From Saururus chinensis (Eukaryota; Streptophyta; Magnoliopsida; Piperales; Saururaceae): a DNA stretch of 64,000 nucleotides. Every line of letters begins with the position of its first letter. The first letter of the stretch is position 1. The position numbers were made by a program, and so were the translations under genes. The notes under the pieces were generated by a model. It made no database searches. It worked only from the letters and a program-made list of their open reading frames with translations, and was not told the origin of the DNA. Location: NCBI GenBank assembly GCA_035235625.1, contig CP141148.1:12299659-12363658 (forward strand), written 5' to 3'. Positions 11,290 to 22,402 of this stretch are shown here, in pieces.

Positions 11290-12183
11290 ATGGTGGATGC
11301 TCTCATTTCCTTTAAACTTGAAAACCTTGCTGGCCTTGCTACTGATGAGGCAAAATTGGTGTGTGGCACTAAGGGAGAGGTTGACAATCACTCTGATACA
11401 CTTACTCTGATTCAAGCCTCTTTGCAAGATGCTGAGATGTGTTCATAGAGAGAGCGGCGAAAGAGTGGCTCAGTAGTCTCCAATATGTAGCCTATGAAGT
11501 GGATGATGTGCTTGACGAGTGGAATGCCAAATTTGAAGAGTTAAATTCCAACAATGTTGTTTCTGGCAGTCCGGTATGGAATTTTACCCAATGCACTCGT
11601 TTTCAACACCTTGTTTCGCACCAAAATATCAGAAAAAATTACAAAAAATAAATAAAAAATTGGATCAAATTAGGAATGGGAAAAATAGGTTCAACTTCCA
11701 ACAAAATCTTAAGGGAATTGAGGTGGGTGATTCTCCAATCATGTCGTCTTGTGCATATACCTCAGACGTATTTGGGAAGGAAGCCGCGAAAGAGGAGATA
11801 AAGCGTATGCTCATAGGTGAAGATGGTTCTGACTTATCAAACATTGCTATCATATCCATAGTGGGTATGGGGAGATATGAAAAAACAACTTTCGCACAAT
11901 TTGTGTTTAATGATGACAAAGAAAAGCAACACTTTGACGAATTGGTTTGGCTGTGTGTTTATGATGAATTTGATGTGGCACAAATAGTAAAGAAGATTAT
12001 TAAGTCCATTAAAAAGGAACCTTCTAATGCAACAGGGTTGGAGGCCTTAGATAAATTTTTATGGGATTGCTACTCATTTTAGATGGTGTGTTGAATGAGT
12101 ATTATGAAAAAAGGGAAAAACTAAATAATATTTTGAGCTTTTTCCATTTTACAAGCCAATATTCCGTATTCCGTGATTCTTAA
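11290..12183 (+). pseudogene. CC-NB-ARC (NLR disease-resistance) pseudogene, 5' part only
   Basis: An ATG at 11290 starts a coiled-coil (Rx N-terminal type) reading, with LIQASLQDAEM at about 11410-11440. A frameshift or small deletion there joins it to a second frame (AAKEWLSSLQ, then YEVDDVLDEW). A third frame (11576-12082) contains the NB-ARC start: a damaged P-loop (GMGRYEKTT where GMGGxGKTT is expected) and an RNBS-A-like block. A fourth frame (12070-12183) carries kinase-2 as LLILDGVLNEYYE, with the second Asp of LDD replaced by Gly. The sequence stops there. ARC2 and the leucine-rich repeats are absent. Intact homologues are cytoplasmic immune receptors of 800-1500 residues, and this copy cannot function. 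Confidence 0.88.
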
Positions 12184-13168
12184 ACAAAAATGCCACATTA
12201 TCTATTTTAGGATGAATTTTCCCTTAGTTTTTAAATAAACCCAATCTTCATATATATGCTCATAAATGAACACCGAATAGTACAAAGAAGTTTTGGTTGG
12301 AATGATTGATCGGTGGCAAGTCAAAATTTACAGTCGGGAAGTGACCGGTGAGTCACTGGAGATACTAAAAACCCAATTTTTTATATGATAGAATCTATTT
12401 AGGATGAAAAAAGCTTCAATTTGGTCGATCCGATCACCATTTAACCCCCATAATGGAGAGGGTTAGTATTTACATATATTACAAAGGAGAGTAGACAATG
12501 ATAACATGTACATAGATGAAAATGTATGGTTGAGGAACATTGACCATCGGTGAGGTTAAGTGAGATGCTGCTTCCAGTCAAAGAAAAACTTGCCATCAAT
12601 GATGATGTAACTTTAAAGCATTTAATTTCATCTTCGTAATAATCCATTATATATGAATTCAAAGACGATGAATACATGCAATTAGTGTTTTGCATTCATA
12701 AGAAGGCAAATAAAGAGGTTATCATTGTATGCATAAATCAAAGAGCCCAACATTGGTGACAAGTCACCATCCATAGACTGGAAACATATATTAAATAGAG
12801 CTAAATCACCAGTGGTATTAGCTTACCCCATTTCGAACTTTGGACAGAAGTCAATGATACATAATTAACTTTTGAAACTGTCAGGTAACACAATAGTGTA
12901 CTTGATCATGTACTCGAGCACACGGTATCTAACCTATCGTGTTCAATACAAAAGCAATATAACACTAATCCTTGTTAGCGTAGATTGAATAACACGACTT
13001 GTGTAAATAGTGCATCATCGATGACACGATATAATTTGTAAGTGTGTAACCAAATACATGACATCAAGTTATATCACATATTGATTAACACGTTGATATC
13101 TATTATAGATTGGTAAACTGAAGAATTTCAACTAAACAAATCCATGTCACACATCATACAACAATCCA
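12184..13168. other. AT-rich intergenic sequence with scattered ATCGTGTT/AACACGA motifs
   Basis: No coding signal. Short words ATCGTGTT and AACACGAY recur at about 12936, 12991 and 13023, and again at 13598 and 14027-14048. This may be a decayed repeat. Confidence 0.35.
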
Positions 13169-13669
13169 ATGCCTACAAAACCTGTGAAAGAAGTCACTCA
13201 GACTATATTTGAAGATATATCACCAACAAAGGGTGCGATAAGGACTTTATTTGATAATTATAAATGCCCATACAACGCTAGGTATTACGATGACCAAGAA
13301 TTTGAAGAAGTGTAAGGTGATGATCAATGGAATGAGAATGATGTAATTGACATGGAAAGTATGTCTGACCATGAAGAACTCGAACACAGTTCGGTACCCA
13401 GTAATATTGACGTTGAAGCTAAGGTCTCAATCAATAATCTCAACCTATTGAAACCGAATATTGGTGAGGGCGAGCTAATTACTGGAAGTTTGCAAGTAAA
13501 AGACTACCATAATCTAGTCCAAGTGGGGGCACATTTCCTAAGCCTGGTACATTTCAAGAGACTTTTGATTGACTATACAATAAAGTTGAATTTTACATAT
13601 CGTGTTGTGGATGAGAATAAGAATACATACGCCACCAGAACAAGAATACATATGTCACCAATCTTGTAA
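13169..13669 (+). pseudogene. Probable MuDR/MULE transposase N-terminal fragment
   Basis: A reading from ATG 13169 runs through one TAA (13313) into an open frame to 13669. It begins with an acidic leader (DDQEFEEV, SMSDHEELEHSS). It then shows VGAHFLSLVHFKRLLIDYTI followed by KLNFTYRVV, which resembles the DBD_Tnp_Mut pattern (hydrophobic start, F..v..Fk..l..Yai...f..k.v) that opens MuDR-type transposases. The zinc-finger and catalytic parts are not seen downstream. A host protein of similar composition cannot be excluded. Confidence 0.42.
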
Positions 13670-14339
13670 TTAATATATAAGGGCATTAAACATAGAAGAT
13701 CATGTGACTGTAACAAGGTTAGTGCCCGACCATTTCTATGAAGCGCAAAGGAAGTCAAGTGACCATCCTCTAGCATCGCACCTTTGGATATGAGAAAATG
13801 TTATGGGTTATTTAAAGATTCAATAAATATTACATCGAAAACATAACATGATATATTTCGAAGCACTGGGGTATAATTGTGAACTATAAGAAATGCTGTC
13901 GTGCAGGTAAAGCAAACTTATGTTATTCCTTGAATTGGGTTTTAAAAAACATAACATTTGAATATGAATTATCGATCACATGAGGCTCTTACGGTTGCAT
14001 TTTCTAACAACATGACCTATTTACCTATCGTGTTAACATGAACACGATGATTAAATAGTTTAGGTTTATGAAAACATGACTACTAATCTGGTTTGAAGCA
14101 CAATGAAATTATTGACTTTGAAGTAGATATTGCCGAACTCTAGTGCACATGCTTTTTTGACAATCCACTCCGACGATACAATGGGCTTCTCTATCATGCT
14201 TGAGGTGCACTACGATAAACACAACTCAAACTCAAAATTTGTTAGACTTTCTGTTGCTCAAACACTTGCAAAAAGAGGAAGAAGATGATGGGAAAATGTA
14301 GAAATTGTTTTTGAGTAATCGAAACTTCTTTATGTGTTT
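13670..14339. other. AT-rich intergenic sequence with one 8-bp inverted repeat
   Basis: ATCGTGTT (14027-14034) and AACACGAT (14041-14048) form a perfect 8-bp inverted repeat around AACATG. Nothing else was recognised up to the retrotransposon target duplication GTTAC at 14340-14344. Confidence 0.4.
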
Positions 14340-14912
14340 GTTACTGTAACACCCCGCTTTTCGATTATGTCTAACCAAGGGGGTTAGAAGTAATTAGTAA
14401 TTTTTGTAATAAATTCTAGATGGTTTTAACCATTAAAACCTCCATATTTGAGAAGAGCTCAAAGAAACGAGCGTAACGATTCGAAGAACGGGCAAAACGG
14501 AGGTCGGGACCGGAAGTTATGACTTTCGAGAAACGTGCAATATAGGTGGGACCCACTTAAAAAGAGCACGATTTATTACTTTAAGTGGGTTGGTATCGAA
14601 GGGCTCATCAATACGAGTCCAACGGTACCTAGAACGCGCGAATCCAAATCCGGGGTAGGAAGATACGGGCGTTTGAAGTTTTATTTAAAAAATAAAAATA
14701 AAAAAAATGGGGTGAGCCGGCGCGCGCCGCAGCGCGAGCCGGCGCAACGCACGCCCGCATTACCGTGGGCGCCGCAGTTCCGCGCGGGCCGCGGGTTCAC
14801 GCGCGGTCGCGTCCCGCGTCACGCGCGGGCGCGAGCCGCATTCGATTTCGGCGGGCGCCACTGCCGAAGCCTTCTGGCGGCGCGGCGCCTCGGTTTCGGC
14901 GTGCCGGGGGTC

Positions 14913-14919
14913 TATAAAA
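14913..14919 (+). promoter_or_regulatory. TATA box of the LARD 5' LTR
   Basis: TATAAAA follows the GC-rich block and is conserved at 20243-20249 in the 3' LTR. The minus-strand solo LTR has TATAAAT at the same place (47202-47208). Transcription of the element probably starts about 30 bases downstream. Confidence 0.7.
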
Positions 14920-15535
14920 CCCCCATTCATTCTATTTTTCGGGGAGAACTTCCTTTCCTCCGTTTCTGACCGTTCTGAGGCCGATTAAGGCCGTTCAAGA
15001 CCCGTTTCCTACTAAATCGAGTATGCTCTACGCAATGGAGTGGTTTGTTCTTTGAGTTGGAGACCGTATGATGAGGAAACGTCATAAGACAAGAGGAGGT
15101 TCTACCCGTTACCTTCGAGCATCTACTAACTTTGTTTTCTCTGTTTCTGGCCATCCTTACTCCGATTTAATCGATTCAAGAGGCGTTCTTGACTAAATCA
15201 AGTATGTTCTACGTGATGGAGGGTTCCGTTTTCTAAGTTGGCAATCGTACGAAGAGGAAACACCCCAAGACAAGGAAAGGTTCTACCCGTACCGACCAAC
15301 TTTGTTTTCTCTGTTTCTGGCCATCCCAACTCCAATTTAGTCGATTGAAGAGGCGTTCTTGACTAAATCGAAGGTGTTCTACGCAATGGTGGGCTCTATT
15401 TTCTGAGTTGACAATCTTATAAGGAGGAAATACCCCGAGACTAAGCAAGGCCCTCCTGAACACCGAAACAAGAAAAAGAGACCTGGAGTAAGATGGGGTT
15501 CTGTCCATAGATACCGATACCGTAGGAGTTATGAT

Positions 15536-15546
15536 GGAGGTAAGCA
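15536..15546 (+). promoter_or_regulatory. Possible 5' splice site in the LARD LTR leader
   Basis: GGAG|GTAAGC fits the plant donor consensus and is conserved in the 3' LTR (about 20868-20878). A spliced leader would be unusual for an LTR. This is inference only; no acceptor was assigned. Confidence 0.25.
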
Positions 15547-15725
15547 TTTCTGATCTTCCGTTGTAATTATGGAACATCATGTGCTAAGTTATGATGTGTG
15601 TTATGCTACGATTTATATACTTGTTGTATGTGCCTATATGCTTGTTGTATGTACCTATATGCTTGTTGTGCTATATGCTTGCTGTGCAATGTGCTTATAT
15701 GCATGTTGTGCTATGTGCCTATGTG

Positions 15726-15885
15726 CTCATATGCCATGATGTGTAATTATATGCCATGATGTGTGCTCATATGCCATGATGTGTACTTATATGCCGTGAT
15801 GTGTACTTATATGCCATGATGCATGCTCATATGCCATGATGTGTACTTATATGCCATGATGTGTGTTCATATGCCATGATGTGTG
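15726..15885 (+). repeat. 20-bp tandem array, 8 units (5' LTR)
   Basis: TGCCATGATG recurs every 20 bases (first at 15733, last at 15873; the fourth unit reads TGCCGTGATG), separated by TGTRCTYATA-type spacers. The 3' LTR has nine units, so copy number changed after insertion. Confidence 0.92.
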
Positions 15886-15886
15886 T

Positions 15887-15913
15887 TGTCTCGCTCTAGG
15901 GTAGAGCGAGACA
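15887..15913 (+). repeat. Perfect 12-bp stem hairpin directly after the 20-bp array
   Basis: TGTCTCGCTCTA, loop GGG, TAGAGCGAGACA. The same hairpin is intact at 21216-21242 in the 3' LTR, and a third partial arm (TAGAGCGAGA) follows about 30 bases later. Its role is unknown. Position in the transcribed part of the LTR suggests an RNA-level function. Confidence 0.85.
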
Positions 15914-16408
15914 TGTAATGTGATTTTGATCCCCCTCTGTAGTAGAGCGAGATGTACGATTACGTTAGTTTGTTAACTTCCGCTTGACTCCGATATATGA
16001 CGAGTTTTTGTGTACTTCCGATTAAATATTCGGAGATACGTTATACGTATATGATTTTGTGATGCTTATTGTATGTAGTAGCCATTAGGCAGAACTACGT
16101 TTGGATCCGATCGTGTTGGAATAATATCTAATACGTACGTAGGCAACCAACGGCAAGGCAACGTTGGCCCGATCCAAATTAATTATAAATATATGTTTAA
16201 TTTTGTTTTACACACAGCGAACTGTAAAGCTCTGTTGTGTGTATACGTTCGTTATAATCTGAGTCTATGTACAGGGAAGCCTTAAAGCTTTGTAGTGTGT
16301 AAACGAATGTTGTACCTCTCGCACACAGATGTTGGTTCCTGGCTAAAGGAAAAGAAAAATTTTCTATTAGTGATTTTGTGGGCCCGGCTCAGGTCGGGTC
16401 GTTACAAA

Positions 16409-16420
16409 TGGTATTGGAGC
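16409..16420 (+). promoter_or_regulatory. Primer-binding site of the LARD element (degenerate tRNA-Met)
   Basis: TGGTATTGGAGC lies two bases after the 5' LTR and differs from the canonical TGGTATCAGAGC at two positions. Confidence 0.75.
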
Positions 16421-17595
16421 ATCAATCTGTCTGCGAGAGTATAATAATTTTGATTTTTAATTTGTGTTTTTAATGTATTTTGATTGTTTTGAAATGAATT
16501 TTGATTTTAAATTTGAAAACAAATTCTGTTGCTCCATACATCTTATCGTTGATTTGAATTAAATCCCGATTTTCAACTTTCAGTTACTAATGTACGATCT
16601 TAGATTTTAATTTAATTTTGAATTTCTATTCTACACATGTAATGTTGGATTTAATACAAGCTTCTATTTTGAACTCTCTATTTGACATGTGCGACTTTAG
16701 ATTAATATGGGCTTTAATTTTAAGAATTTGATTTTTAAGTGGATTTTGTATCGAAATTTCTGTTTGCATATCTTGCAATGAATTTGCTATAAATGTAAAT
16801 TTTGTGAATTTTAATCTTAAACAAAAATGATCTGAAAATGTTGTTATAAATAAATCATGCCTGATTGTGACCTGTAATTCTGCTTATATAATGTTAAAAT
16901 TACATTGAACTCTAATTTTCATAAATTCTAAATTATTTAATTAGAAGTAATTTTTATTTTATCCTACGTATGTGTATCTGACCGATGGTATGATTAGACT
17001 TTATTGATGTACATTTTAAAATAGAATTGATTTAAAATTTTTGCTTTGAATATGTTACATCTGATTTAGTATGAAATTTAATCGTACAATTATTTGAGAT
17101 TTTTATCGCCATGTGTTGCATGAAAATTTGATGTAAACATCAATTTGATAATTTTCATTTTTCAATTGAAAATTATTTATAGTTTAAGTGTAAATGTGTT
17201 GCATCATGTTTAATTTTTCTTAATTGGATTTAATATGAACTTTGCTTTTGAACCTTTCATTGTGTGACATTGAATTTTATATGAAGTATGATTTTTATGA
17301 ATTATAATTTTAATCGTAAGTTATATGAAAGTTCTTTCTGAATAATTTGATTTAGAATTCATTTAGAATTCCATTTTGCATGTATTACAATGAATTTCAG
17401 ACAGATTTTGATCTTTCTAAATTTCAAATTTTCAATCAACAACGAATTAAAATTTTGTTTTCTCGTATGACTTTGGATTTAATCGGAAAACTTTATTTTT
17501 ATGAATTGTGATTTTGAATTTGACTCGATCGAAAAAAATTTTGACATGATTCTTTTTAAATATTTTCATCGACTTCAATTTTAAATGTATTTTAA

Positions 17596-18567
17596 ACTAC
17601 GGTAGAAGTACCATAGCGTAACCACCAACCGCTCATAATATGGGATATGGAGCGCTAATGGAAACTCTATGGTTAATTCTACTCGGATATTAAAATAAGA
17701 TTTGATTTCAAATTTATTTTTCAAAGACGGTGGAATTACCACGAGGTAACCGCTAACCGCTCATGATATGGAAAATGAAGAGCTAGCGGAAAGCCCTATG
17801 GTTAATTCTACTTGAGTATTTAAATCAAATTTGATTTTGAGTTATTCAGAAATTAAATTATTTTCAAAGACGATAGAGTTACTAAGGGGTAACCACAGAC
17901 CGCTTATGCTATGTGACATGAGGCACTAGTGGAAAACTCTACAGGTAATTCTACTCAGGTATTGAAATTTAATTTCAATTTGTTTTCAAAGGTAGAAGAA
18001 TTACCACAGGGTAACCACCAAACGCTCATGGTGTAGGACATGAGACGTTAGTGGAAAACTCTATGATTAATTCTACCAGGGTGTTGAAATGGAATTTTGA
18101 TTTCAAATTGTCTGTTTTAGAAAATATTTTGATTATTTTTCAAAGGCGGTAGAACCATCTCAGAGTAACCAGCAAACACCCACGGTATATAAGGTGGAGT
18201 GTTAGTGGACAACTCTGTAGTAAATTCTACCAATGTATTTATACGAATCTCATTTCTGAAATATGAGTATTTGAAAGTTTGTTTAAAATCTATTTTGAAA
18301 AATAGTAGAAATCCCGAAGAGAAATCACTAAACACCTGCGATATGGAATATCAGGCGTTAGTGGATTGATCTAAGGTTGAATCTGCTGATAGATTTGATA
18401 TAAAACTTAATTTCAAATCCCATGTTATTTGAAAATGGATGTGAAATTTAGTAAATTTATCTCAATCACCTGTGGAATTGCTAAGAAGAAACCATCAAAC
18501 ACCTGTGATATGAGACATGAGGTGTTAATAGATAGCTTCAAGGCTGATTCCACGAGTGTATTGAAAT
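17596..18567 (+). repeat. Seven diverged tandem units of about 120-165 bp in the LARD interior
   Basis: Each unit begins with a GGTAGAAT-ACC(A)CA-GGGTAACCA core, continues ACCGCTCATGATATGGGACATGA-like, then TTAGTGGAAAACTCT and AATTCTACC, and closes with an AT-rich TTGATTTCAAAT spacer. Starts are near 17600, 17730, 17870, 17992, 18145, 18302 and 18470. The cores diverge strongly while their order is kept, so the array is old relative to the LTRs. Confidence 0.8.
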
Positions 18568-18654
18568 GAATTTTGATTTCAAATCTGCTTTATTGGAAAT
18601 ATTTGTTTTGAATTTGATTTGACGATGAAGATTTCGATGATTTGGGTCTTCGGA

Positions 18655-19258
18655 CCGTCTGGATAGTTATTTGGTATAAAGCCCAAAAGCTATCAATTCT
18701 GGATACTGCCAAATTTGGCATCTGGCGCGCACAGGACTGGGATGTCATGGGTAAATCCCTTCCTTTCTGTCTCGCGTCGCCCCATGGGCGCGGGTGTAAG
18801 TCGTCTGGTATCGCGACATTCTGTGATCGTGTTTTCAGATTTTCCGAATGATTTCAAAAGAAAGATAACACAATATTTTCTTATGTGCACGAAGCATATT
18901 CTTAGAACTTAGTTCGACCTACTGAGTATGAATTTATACCAAGATTTTGACTCGCCAAAGTTTTACTAAAAGTTTTCTGTTACTTTATGAAAACAAAAAC
19001 TCTGACTTTAAAATCATCTCCTCTTTTCGAAAATTTCTCCGAGTTTTGGACAATCATGCCGTCTGGATAGTTCTCGGTTCCTCGAAGCTAAGAATTATTA
19101 TGATTTTGGATACCGCCAAATTTGGCATTTGGCGCGCACAGGATTGGGATGTCATGGGTAAATCCCTTCCTTTCTGTCTCGCGTCGCCCCATGGGCGCGG
19201 GTGTAAGTCGTCTGGTATCGTGACATTCTGTGATTGTGTTTTCAGATTTCTGAATAAC
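18655..19258 (+). repeat. Duplicated 190-bp CpG-bearing segment (two copies)
   Basis: Copies at about 18655-18850 and 19070-19258 share CCAAATTTGGCAT-TGGCGCGCACAGGA, GGGATGTCATGGGTAAATCC and CGTCGCCCCATGGGCGCGGG almost exactly. The conserved CG dinucleotides stand out in an AT-rich interior. The location before the 3' LTR would suit an RNA signal such as packaging, but that is speculation. Confidence 0.8.
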
Positions 19259-19658
19259 GATTTATCCGATTTTGAATTTACTATAGGATTTCGTTTATGA
19301 ACAATTTATCAGATTTTGCTGAACGATCGAATTATTGAACTTTGAAAGAATGATATGTCTGATTTTGATTATCAGATTTCTGAATGAAGATTTATTTGAC
19401 TTTAAATTAAATATTGAATTTTGTATGATATGATTTATCTGATTTTAAATTTTAATCGGATTTTTGTTTGCAATATTTCATGTGATTACGAATATTTCAT
19501 CAAATTTTATAGATTGAGTTCTATTTATATATGACTTATTTGATTATGATCTATTAAAGTCTCTTAAATGAGTACTTATCCGATTAAATATCAGAGTTTG
19601 TTAGATATTTATATGTGTTTTGACGAGAATTTTGGGTGAATTGCGAGAACGCAATTCA

Positions 19659-19671
19659 TTTAAGGGGGCAA
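19659..19671 (+). promoter_or_regulatory. Polypurine tract of the LARD element
   Basis: TTAAGGGGGCAACA lies directly before the 3' LTR (TGTAAC at 19675), the position of a plus-strand primer. Confidence 0.65.
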
Positions 19672-19674
19672 CAA

Positions 19675-21735
19675 TGTAACACCCCACTTTTCGATTATGT
19701 CTAACCAAGGGGGTTAGAAGTAATTAGTAATTTTTGTAATAAATTCTAGACGGTTTTAACCATTAAAACCTCCGTATTTGAGAAGAGCTCAAAGAAACAA
19801 GCGTAACGATTCAAAGAAAGGGCAAAATGGAGGTCGGGACCGGAAGTTACGACTTTCGAGAAATGTGCAATATAGGTGGGACCCACTTAAAAAGAGCACA
19901 ATTTATTACTTTAAGTGGGTTGGTATCGAAGGGCTCGTCGATACGAGTCCAATGGTACCTAAAACGCGCGAATTCGAATCCGGGGTAGGAAGATACACGC
20001 GTTTGAAGTTTTATTTTTAAAAAAAAATGGGGTGAGCCGGCACGCGACTGGCGCACGCCGCAGCACGAGCCTGCGCGGCGCGACGCACGCCCGCATTACC
20101 GCGGGCGCCGCGGTTCCGCTCACGGTCGTGACCCGCAAACACGCGGTTGCGACCCGCGTAACACGTGGGCGTGAGCTGCGCGCGATTTCGGTAGGCACTG
20201 CCGCCGAAACCGCAGCGCCGCGGTTTCGGTGCGCCGGGGGTCTATAAAACCTCCATTCATTCTGTTTTTCGGGGAGAACTTCCTTTCCTCCATTTTTTAC
20301 CGTTCTGAGGCCGATTAAGGCCGTTCAAGACCCGTTTCCTACTAAATCGAGTATGCTCTACACAATGGAGTAGTCTGTTCTTCGAGTTGGAGACCGTATG
20401 ATGAAGAAACGTCCCAAGACAAGAGGAGGTTCTACCCGTTACCTTCGAGCATCTACCAACTTCATTTTCTCTATTTCTGGCTATCCTTACTCTGATTTAG
20501 TCGATTCAAGAGGCGTTCTTCACTAAATCAAGTATGTTCTACGCGATGGAGGATTCCGTTTTCTAAGTTGGCAATCATACGAAGAGGAAACACCCCAAGA
20601 CAAGTAAAGGTTCTACCCGTACCGACCAACTTTGTTTTCTCTGTTTCTGGCCATCCCAACTCCGATTTAGTCGATTGAAGAGGCGTTCTTGACTAAATCG
20701 AAGGTGTTCTACGCAATGGTGGGTTCTATTTTCTGAGTTGACAATCTTATAAGGAGGAAATACCCCGAGACTAAGCAAGGCCCTCCCGAACACCGAAACA
20801 GGAAAAAGAGACCTGGAGTAAGACGGGGTTCTGTCCATAGATACCGATACCGTAGGAGTTATGATGGAGGTAAGCATTTCTGATCTTCCGTTGTAATTAT
20901 GGAACATCATGTGCTAAGTTATGATGTGTGTTATGCTACGATTTATATACTTGTTGTATGTGCCAATATGCTTGTTGTGCTATATGCTTCGTTTGCTATG
21001 TGCTTATATGCATGCTATGCTATGTGCCTATGTGCTCATATGCCATGATGTGTACTTATATGCCATGATGTGTGCTCATATGCCATGATGTGTACTTATA
21101 TGCCATGATGTGTACTTATATGCCATGATGCATGCTCATATGCCATGATGTGTACTTATATGCCATGATGTGTACTCATATGCCATGATGTGTGTTCATA
21201 TGCCATGATGTGTGTTGTCTCGCTCTAGGGTAGAGCGAGACATGTAATGTGATTTTGATCCCCCTCTGTAGTAGAGCGAGATGTACGATTACGTTAGTTT
21301 GTTAACTTCCGCTTGACTCCGATATATGACGAGTTTTTGTATACTTTCGATTAAATATTCAGAGATACGTCATACGTATATGATTTTGTGATGCTTATTG
21401 TATGTAGTAGCCATTAGGCAGAACTACGTTTGGATCCGATTGTGTTGGAATAATATCCAATACGTATGTAGGCAACCAACGGCAAGGCAACGTTGGCCCG
21501 ATCCAAATTAATTATAAATATATGTTTTATTTTGTTTTACACACGGCGAACTGTAAAGCTCCGTTGTGTGTATACGTTCATTATAATCTGAGTCTACATA
21601 CAGGGAAGCCTTAAAGCTTCGTAGTGCGTAGACAAAAGTTGTACCTCTCGCACACAAATGTTGATTCCTGGCTCAAGGAAAAGAAAAATTTTCTATTAGT
21701 GATTTTGTGGGCCCGGCTCGGGTCAGGTCCTTACA
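19675..21735 (+). repeat. 3' LTR of the LARD element
   Basis: Partner of 14345-16406. It has TATAAAA at 20243-20249, nine 20-bp units (TGCCATGATG at 21041 to 21201, every 20 bases) and the hairpin at 21216-21242. Many differences from the 5' LTR in the GC-rich block are CG versus CA or TG. Confidence 0.92.
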
Positions 21736-22076
21736 GTTACAATGTCAATTTCTAGAGTCTTATAGGCAAATCCCTTAGGCTTGATATAGGGCCATTGGGT
21801 CACCACACCGTTCAAGATACACACACCCCAAAAGTCATCTAATGAACGATTGGATGGATGAGCAGGCCCACTCAAATGGAGATATGCCCTTACCTACTAG
21901 ACTTGACCTAACTTTATTCCCAAACTGATCCAGCCTACACTAGGTCAAACCCATTCGACCCAAACTAGGTCACACGAATAGGACTTGACCCTTTGAGGAG
22001 CAAAAGCATGACAATGAGCCTAAATGCCCCGCCCCACGCATGTGCATGTGTGTGCACCTTTGGTGCATCTATACTT

Positions 22077-22402
22077 GGGGGTTGTTTGGATATTGAATTG
22101 AAATGGAATTGGAATGTAGATTAACTAGAATTATTTTTGGCAGAACCTTTCAAAATCATGATTAGGTTTGGCGATAGAATAGCATGAGTTTGTGTAATAG
22201 AATATAATGAAATGATCACATGTCGACTTTCTAATGTGGATAAAAATCAACAAGGATGGTTGGAGGTGGAAATGGAAGCTAAATCGACAGAATTCACTGA
22301 ATATCTTCAGGAGAACATTCAATGATTCCATAGAAATGAGAGCGGAAGATGAATGGAACAAAAATTATGAATTCCTTGGCAATTTTCCACCCAAACACAA
22401 CA
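22077..22402. mobile_element. Possible decayed MITE
   Basis: The left end GGGGGTTGTTTGGATA and the right end CCACCCAAACACAAC are roughly inverted, and GTTGTTTGGA-type termini are typical of Tourist-like MITEs. The inverted match is short and imperfect, and no target duplication is clear. Confidence 0.3.

Larger units (their letters stand above)
14345..16406 (+). repeat. 5' LTR of the LARD element
   Basis: Begins TGTAACACCCCGC and ends GTCGTTACA. In order it holds an AT-rich start, a GC-rich block (about 14710-14910), a TATA box, a leader with repeated TTCTACG/GGCCATCC segments, a 20-bp tandem array, a 12-bp hairpin and a terminal segment. The leader contains imperfect direct repeats of about 150-200 bp (compare 15030-15180, 15180-15300 and 15300-15420, each with TTTAGTCGATT-like and GTTCTACG words). 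Confidence 0.92.
16407..19674 (+). other. Non-coding interior of the LARD element
   Basis: 3.27 kb of AT-rich sequence with no long open frame and no gag or pol similarity. The first 1.2 kb is dominated by TTTTGATTTTAAATT-like words. The middle contains seven diverged tandem units (about 17596-18567), followed by a 190-bp CpG-containing segment present twice (about 18655-18850 and 19070-19258). Confidence 0.85.
14345..21735 (+). mobile_element. Non-autonomous LTR retrotransposon (LARD type) with 2.06-kb LTRs
   Basis: Two direct LTRs (14345-16406 and 19675-21735) begin TGTAACACCCC and end TTACA. They bracket a 3268-bp interior with a tRNA-Met-like primer site at its left edge and a purine tract at its right edge. 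A 5-bp target duplication GTTAC flanks the whole (14340-14344, 21736-21740). The interior has no gag, protease, RT or integrase, which defines a large retrotransposon derivative mobilised in trans by an autonomous partner. A solo LTR of the same family lies at 45879-47825 on the other strand. The LTRs are very similar over their length, implying an insertion much younger than the gypsy element. Confidence 0.92.

Noticed and set aside
10946-11410. Hydrophobic minus-strand frame and plus-strand frame just before the NLR fragment
   Set aside because: The hydrophobic reading comes from the complement of purine-rich sequence. The plus frame overlaps the NLR start in a different frame and matches nothing.
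14535-14969. 144-codon frame in the LARD 5' LTR
   Set aside because: It runs across the promoter region and GC-rich block, and the 3' LTR copy breaks it.
15726-21215. Regular 20-bp and 35-bp arrays considered as CRISPR-like
   Set aside because: Spacers are not unique, units are contiguous, no cas-like gene is present and the context is a plant LTR.
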